The notes beneath the pieces are model-generated. The model was not told the origin of the DNA. It ran no database searches and saw nothing but the letters and a program-made list of their open reading frames with translations. Position numbers and translations under genes: made by a program. Below are positions 32,617-36,731 of a DNA stretch of 36,731 bases, one piece after another. Source of the DNA: Micrococcales bacterium 31B (lineage in GTDB: Bacteria > Actinomycetota > Actinomycetes > Actinomycetales > Dermabacteraceae). Within the stretch, counting starts at the first letter, position 1, and every line of letters begins with the position of its first letter. The stretch is from the NCBI GenBank assembly GCA_022803075.1, contig JAFFTF010000001.1:17422-54152 (forward strand). The letters are read 5' to 3'.

Positions 32617-34379
32617 GGGGTGACCTCCTGGTGGGCGCGGTTGCGGTGGGTGTGCCCGGACGCTCCGGTGGCCGGGTCGGGCTGGTCGGGCTGGCTGGGC
32701 TGCGGTGGCGTGGCCATCTCGTCGCGCAGCACCTGGCGCAGCCTGAAATGCTGTAGCTTGCCGCTCGGGTTGCGAGGCAGCTCGGTCACGAACCTCACCT
32801 CGCGCGGGTACTTATAGGGCGCGATCTGCTGCTTCACGAAGTCCTGCAGGGTCTTCGCGAGGTCCGCGTCGCCCTCGCAGCCCTCGCTCGGCACGACGAA
32901 CGCGCACACGATCGCGCCGCGTTCCGGGTCGGGGCGGGCGACGACGGCGACCTCCGCGACGGCGTCGTGCTCGATCAGCGCCGACTCCACCTCGGGCGCC
33001 GCGATGTTGTACCCGGACGACACGATCATGTCGTCGCTGCGGGCCTGGTAGAAGAAGTAACCGTGCTCGTCGCGCACGAACGTATCGCCCGTGACGTTCC
33101 AGCCGTTCACCACGTAGTTGCCCTGGCGTTCGTCGTTGAGGTAGCGGCAGCCGGTGGGGCCGATCACCGCGAGACGCCCGGGGGTGTTCGGTGGGGCCTC
33201 GTTGCCGTCGGCGTCGAGAATGGTCGCCCGAAAACCTGGGATGGCAACGCCCGTCGCGCCGGGCTTGATCTCGGCCCCCGCCGCCGAGATGAAGATGTGC
33301 AGCATCTCGGTGGCGCCGATGCCGTTGATGAGTTTGAGCCCGGTCTCGTCGTAGACGTGCAGCCAGGCTTCGCGCGACAGGTGTTCGCCGGCCGACACGG
33401 CCTGGCGTAAGCCGCGCAGAAGCTCGGCGCCGCCCTGCTTGAGGATCGCGCGGTAGGCCGTGGGGGCGGTGAAGAGGATCGTCGCGCCCGCGGCATGGGC
33501 CAGCTCGGCCAGCTCGAGGGGGGTGGCGCGCTCGGTGAGCAGAGCGGCGGCCCCGAACCGCAGGGGGAACACCACGAGCGCGCCGAGCCCAAACGTGAAC
33601 GCGAACGGCGCCGAGCAGGCGAACACGTCATCGGGCAGGGGCTTCAGCACGTAGCGCGCGAACGTGTCGGCGTTGGCGAGAATGTCGCGGTGAAAATGCA
33701 TCGTAATCTTGGGCACCCCGGTGGTGCCCGAGGTGGGGCCGAGCAGCGCCACGTCGTCGGCGGCGGTCGCTACCGGCTCGAACTCGCCGCTCTTGGCGGC
33801 GCAGCGGGCCTCGAGCGAATCCGGCGCGTCCACCCCGCTCCCGTACGCGACGAGGGTGGGGGCGGACGCTCCGGGGGCCGGGCTGCCAGCGTCGCTGGCG
33901 CTGGTGCAGGCCACGCGGGCGTCCTCAAGAAAACGCGCGTCGCACAGCATGACCTGGGGTTTGGTGAGCTCGCACAGCACGCGCACCTCACCGGCCCGCA
34001 AGACCGGCATGGTGGTCACCACGACCGCGCCGGCCTTGAGCACCCCGAGCCACGCCGCGACGGTCCAGGGGGTGTTGGGGGCGCGCAGCATGACGCGATT
34101 GCCGGGCACGATGCCGAGGTCCTCGGTGAGCACCTGCGCCACCTGGTTGGAGCGTCGCTGCAGGTCGGCGTAGGTCCAGCGCTCGCCGCCGGGGGTGAGT
34201 AGGGCCGGGCGCTCCCCGCCGAACTGGGCGACGGCGGCGTCGAGCAGCGCGGCGCCCGCGTTGAGTCGGTCGGGGTAGCGCAGCTCGGGCAGGGTGAACT
34301 CGAAGGTGGGCCACTGCTCCGCCGGGGGCAGGTGGTCTCGGGTAAAGGTGTCCGCGTGGGCGGAGGGGCTCAGGTTCAT
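32613..34379 (-). CDS. Aryl-CoA ligase (salicylate/2-aminobenzoate-CoA ligase type)
   Basis: 588-residue AMP-forming acyl-CoA synthetase of the benzoate-CoA ligase group. Motifs: P-loop LLGPTSGTTGVPK near 211, GIGATEML, DDMIVSSGYNIAAPEVE near 440-460, and the catalytic lysine in RNPSGKLQ near 540. AAGGATC before ATG 34379 is a good ribosome site. It activates the aromatic acid to the CoA thioester used by the next enzyme. The last 35 residues are a Pro/Gln/Asp-rich tail beyond the normal domain end, encoded by short GC-rich repeats. Salicylate is the favoured substrate from context; anthranilate is the alternative. Confidence 0.85.
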   Translation of the reverse strand: MNLSPSAHADTFTRDHLPPAEQWPTFEFTLPELRYPDRLNAGAALLDAAVAQFGGERPALLTPGGERWTYADLQRRSNQVAQVLTEDLGIVPGNRVMLRAPNTPWTVAAWLGVLKAGAVVVTTMPVLRAGEVRVLCELTKPQVMLCDARFLEDARVACTSASDAGSPAPGASAPTLVAYGSGVDAPDSLEARCAAKSGEFEPVATAADDVALLGPTSGTTGVPKITMHFHRDILANADTFARYVLKPLPDDVFACSAPFAFTFGLGALVVFPLRFGAAALLTERATPLELAELAHAAGATILFTAPTAYRAILKQGGAELLRGLRQAVSAGEHLSREAWLHVYDETGLKLINGIGATEMLHIFISAAGAEIKPGATGVAIPGFRATILDADGNEAPPNTPGRLAVIGPTGCRYLNDERQGNYVVNGWNVTGDTFVRDEHGYFFYQARSDDMIVSSGYNIAAPEVESALIEHDAVAEVAVVARPDPERGAIVCAFVVPSEGCEGDADLAKTLQDFVKQQIAPYKYPREVRFVTELPRNPSGKLQHFRLRQVLRDEMATPPQPSQPDQPDPATGASGHTHRNRAHQEVTP

Positions 34380-34415
34380 CGTTGATCCTTCGTCGTGAGC
34401 GAGTGGTGGTGCGAA

Positions 34416-35342
34416 CTAGCCGCGGATCATGCCTTCTTGGGCGACCGTCGCGAGCAGGGTGCCGTCGCGCGCGTAGAAGCGGCCCGTGTTGAGGCCGCGA
34501 TTGCTCTGCACGCTCACCGCCTCCTGGGCGTACAGCACCCAGTCGTCGAGGCGACCGTCGCGGTGAAACCACAGGGAATGATCGAGGCTCGCGGTGGCGA
34601 GCCCGGGGCTCGACCAGGTGAGCCCGCGGGCGCGCAGCGCGGGTTCGAGAATCGTGTAGTCGCACACGTAGGCGAGCGCTTCGCGGTGAACCGCTGGGTC
34701 GTCGCCGAGAGCGTCGAACGCGCGAATCCACACGGCCTGCGCGGCCGGGCGCTCGCCGGTCCGCGCATCGCTGCCGTTGAGATACAGGGGCTCGGGCACG
34801 TGGCGCATGTCGAAGCTGCGGCCCGCCGACCAGTACTCCGCGGCGGCGCCGTCGTGCCCGCGCAGAACGTCGGCCGCGCTGCGCAGCGATTCCGGGTCGA
34901 GCGCGAGGGGGGCGGAGTTGCCGGGGACGGCCGGGGCGTCCGCGCTGAATTGGGGCCCCGATTCGGGCACCTGAAAGGATGCCAGCCCGGCGAAGATGGT
35001 CTTGCCGCCCTGGTAGGCGCGCACCCCGCGCGTCGAGTAGCCGCGCCCGTCACGCAGGGTTTCGACCTCGTAGCGCACGACCTCGCCGATGGCGGCGGGC
35101 CGCATGAAAAAACTGTGCATCGAGTGCACGGTGCGGTCGGCCTCGACCGAGCGTTGCAGCGCCGCGAGCGACTGCGCCACGAGGTCGCCGCCATAGGCCT
35201 TGGGCCAGGGCACGTACTGAGTGGTGGCCTCGAAGGCGAGGTCAAAGTGCTGGGGGGCGACGGGGGTGAGCGCCACGGCGTCGCGAAAGCGCTGGGCCGT
35301 GACCGCGTGCGGCGGGGAGTCGGGGCCGGGTGCGGGGTTCAT
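34416..35342 (-). CDS. Acyl-CoA thioesterase II (TesB-like)
   Basis: 308-residue double-hotdog thioesterase. The first hotdog shows YGGDLVAQSLAALQRSV and HSMHSFFMRPA; the second shows LATASLDHSLWFHRD and the terminal TVAQEGMIRG, which carry the family's active-site Asp and Gln. ATG 35342 overlaps the cupin stop (ATGA). In this operon it would release the hydroxylated aromatic acid (gentisate if the pathway is salicylate) from CoA. A 36-base gap separates it from the ligase. TesB proteins are often fatty acyl-CoA enzymes, so the aromatic role comes from context. Confidence 0.85.
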   Translation of the reverse strand: MNPAPGPDSPPHAVTAQRFRDAVALTPVAPQHFDLAFEATTQYVPWPKAYGGDLVAQSLAALQRSVEADRTVHSMHSFFMRPAAIGEVVRYEVETLRDGRGYSTRGVRAYQGGKTIFAGLASFQVPESGPQFSADAPAVPGNSAPLALDPESLRSAADVLRGHDGAAAEYWSAGRSFDMRHVPEPLYLNGSDARTGERPAAQAVWIRAFDALGDDPAVHREALAYVCDYTILEPALRARGLTWSSPGLATASLDHSLWFHRDGRLDDWVLYAQEAVSVQSNRGLNTGRFYARDGTLLATVAQEGMIRG

Positions 35343-35833
35343 GCGCGGCGGTACCCTTCGAGGCTGTCGTCGGGCACGTCGTCGAGGTTCACGACGATGT
35401 TCTCGGGCGTGCGCGTGGTGAGCCACACGAGGTCTTCAGTGACCGACATGTTGGCCTCGACGTGCGGCATGAACGGCGGCACGAACACCCAGTCGCCCTC
35501 GGTCATGTCGAGGTATTGGCTGTAGTTTTCGCCGAAGTAAATGCGGCCGTGGCCGCTCAGCACGTAGCCGCCGGTCTCGGCCTCGCCGTGGTGGTGGGGG
35601 AGCGAGCGGTAGCCGGGGGTGTTGGAGACGCGACCGAACCAGATTTTCGTCGCGGGGGTGTGCTGAATCGAGACGCCCGAGACGCGCACGCAGTCGCCGG
35701 ACTGTGCGGTGTTGGTGTCTTCGTCGCCCGCGCGCGTCACGACCGGCACGACCTGGCCGTCGGGGCCCGCGTAGGCCAAGTTGTCTCCTTCGAGGAGGTA
35801 GGGCGTGAGGGTGGGCTGGGCGGTGGTTTCCAT
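35339..35833 (-). CDS. Single-domain cupin, possible ring-cleavage dioxygenase
   Basis: 164 residues forming one cupin barrel. Motif 1 is LPHHHGEAETGGYVLSGHG (metal His residues and Glu). Motif 2 is GDWVFVPPFMPHVEAN (third His and Asn). GAAGGAG before ATG 35833 fixes the start over ATG 35860. By position between an FAA hydrolase and a thioesterase it could be the ring-opening step of a gentisate-like pathway. Known gentisate 1,2-dioxygenases are about 340-380 residues with two cupin domains, however, and this protein is half that size. An auxiliary or regulatory role is equally possible, with the true dioxygenase lying beyond the right edge. Confidence 0.75.
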   Translation of the reverse strand: METTAQPTLTPYLLEGDNLAYAGPDGQVVPVVTRAGDEDTNTAQSGDCVRVSGVSIQHTPATKIWFGRVSNTPGYRSLPHHHGEAETGGYVLSGHGRIYFGENYSQYLDMTEGDWVFVPPFMPHVEANMSVTEDLVWLTTRTPENIVVNLDDVPDDSLEGYRRA

Positions 35834-35856
35834 GGCTACTCCTTCAATCGGGTGCA

Positions 35857-36731
35857 TCACGCGAGGCGGATGCGGTTGGTGAGGGTGCCGAGACCCTCAA
35901 TGTGGGTTTCAAGCAGGTCGCCGTCGGCGAGGTAGCGCTGCGGTTGCATGCCCATGCCGACGCCGCCCGGGGTGCCCGTGAGTACGACGTCGCCGGGGCG
36001 CAGCGTGGTGAACTGCGAGATGTAGGAGACGAGGCGGGCCGGGCCGAAGACGAGGGTGGCGGTGTTGGCATGTTGCACGCGTTCGCCGTTGACCTCGCAC
36101 GAAATGTCGAAGCCGTGGTCGGGCGCGAATTCGTCGGCGGTGACGAGGTGGGGGCCGAGTGGCGTGGTGGCGTCGTGGGCCTTGCCCTGCAGCCATTGCA
36201 GGGTGCGGTTTTGCCAGTCACGCAGCGAAATGTCGTTGGAGACGGTGTAGCCCGCGATGGCCGCCTGCGCGGTGGCCTCGTCGGCGCGGGAGATTTCGCG
36301 GCCGATCACGAGGGCCAGTTCGGCCTCCCAGTCGACGCGGTCGCTGCCCCTGACCGTGATGTCGTCGCGGGCCCCCGTGAGGGTGTCGGCGTACTTGGCG
36401 AACAGGGTGGGGTATTCGGGCAGGTCGCGGCCCATTTCCCGGATGTGCTCGGCGTAGTTCAGGCCGCAGCAGATGACCTTGCCCGCGCGGGGGGTGAGCG
36501 GAGCGAACTGGGCTGCGTCGGCCGCGATCAGGCGGTGCGGGGTGTGGGGGGTGCTGGGGTCGTGCGGTTCGTGGGGGCCGGACGCCAGGGCGGCCGCGCT
36601 GGCCTCGCGCCACCCGACCCGCGTGAGCAGGGTGCCCACGTCGGGTGCGTCGAGCGTGAGGTAGTGGCCGTCGTCGGTCTGCACGGCCGCGACGGTGGCG
36701 GGCGCGGCGGGGGTGCCGGGCGCGGCGGGGG
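35857..36731 (-). CDS. FAA-family hydrolase, probable fumarylpyruvate hydrolase (5' end outside window)
   Basis: A fumarylacetoacetate hydrolase-family enzyme. VICCGLNYAEHIREMGR begins the catalytic domain. DWEAELALVIGREIS carries the metal-binding Glu residues, NDISLRDWQNRTLQWLQGK the Asp and substrate loop, and TLRPGDVVLTGTPGGVGMG is the family's end signature. It would split fumarylpyruvate into fumarate and pyruvate at the end of the gentisate pathway. GTG 36684 could start a 275-residue protein, but the frame stays open to the window edge through an Ala/Pro-rich stretch. TVAAVQTDDGHYLTL also resembles the interior of an FAA N-domain, so the true start is probably outside. It is the first visible gene of the operon, 23 bases before the cupin ribosome site region. 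Confidence 0.82.
   Translation of the reverse strand, partial: PAAPGTPAAPATVAAVQTDDGHYLTLDAPDVGTLLTRVGWREASAAALASGPHEPHDPSTPHTPHRLIAADAAQFAPLTPRAGKVICCGLNYAEHIREMGRDLPEYPTLFAKYADTLTGARDDITVRGSDRVDWEAELALVIGREISRADEATAQAAIAGYTVSNDISLRDWQNRTLQWLQGKAHDATTPLGPHLVTADEFAPDHGFDISCEVNGERVQHANTATLVFGPARLVSYISQFTTLRPGDVVLTGTPGGVGMGMQPQRYLADGDLLETHIEGLGTLTNRIRLA

Noticed and set aside
30118-32817. A very long open frame on the plus strand (about 900 codons) opposite the hydroxylase gene
   Set aside because: It is the antisense of a gene with clear flavoprotein and OYE motifs. Its translation is His/Arg/Ala-rich without domains, as expected for antisense frames in high-GC DNA. The same applies to the long antisense frames at 73-1326, 22081-24057, 12814-13971 and 13866-15110.

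Overview
The window is high-GC DNA with GTG and TTG starts, Shine-Dalgarno spacing and gene families typical of Actinomycetota, most likely Micrococcales (Microbacteriaceae- or Brevibacteriaceae-like). That placement is inferred from general features, not from a marker gene. Most intact genes are catabolic or transport functions. The left third is unusually rich in broken genes.

Layout. (1) 1-4570: an intact 4-hydroxybenzoate 3-monooxygenase (pobA), followed by three decayed genes: an IclR regulator (frameshift plus stop), a metallo-beta-lactamase-fold hydrolase (active-site segment deleted plus stop) and an ACS-type MFS transporter (stop plus lost 3' end). (2) 4367-7582: a six-helix membrane protein of unknown role and an EamA exporter on the minus strand, divergent from a LysR regulator that carries a 9-bp tandem repeat. 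(3) 7583-11654: a degenerate plus-strand fragment of a surface protein, its full-length minus-strand paralogue (VaFE and SdrD-B-like domains, Ca-binding-like C-terminus, interrupted by TAG), and an IS5-family element abutting the start of that gene. (4) 12163-18486: kdpFABC, the high-affinity K+ pump, followed by a kdpD that lacks its histidine kinase domain, with no kdpE. (5) 18440-24000: a guanidino-compound module of PLP aminotransferase and PucR regulator (minus strand), divergent from an agmatinase-family hydrolase and a Na+/solute symporter (plus strand). (6) 24114-29093: a large secreted subtilisin-like protease and an MFS exporter, with a divergent LysR regulator (29205-30230). (7) 30214-36731: a minus-strand operon for CoA-dependent aromatic catabolism (FAA hydrolase, single cupin, thioesterase II, aryl-CoA ligase, bifunctional salicylyl-CoA 5-hydroxylase/OYE oxidoreductase).

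How the genes fit together. The right-hand operon reads as a salicylate (or anthranilate) to aryl-CoA, 5-hydroxylated aryl-CoA, thioester hydrolysis, ring cleavage and fumarylpyruvate hydrolysis route. PobA adds 4-hydroxybenzoate to protocatechuate. The PucR-speB-symporter-aminotransferase group would import a guanidino compound, release urea and transaminate the product. 

The recurring theme is decay. There are four in-frame stops in otherwise readable genes, internal deletions that remove active sites, and two convergent gene ends (MFS at about 4385, kdpD at about 18430) that look like deletion joints. No clearly novel defence or mobile system is visible. The items most worth checking are the shortened KdpD, the single-cupin salicylyl-CoA operon, the pair of inverted surface-protein paralogues with an adjacent IS, and the 10-bp phased repeat near the aminotransferase.
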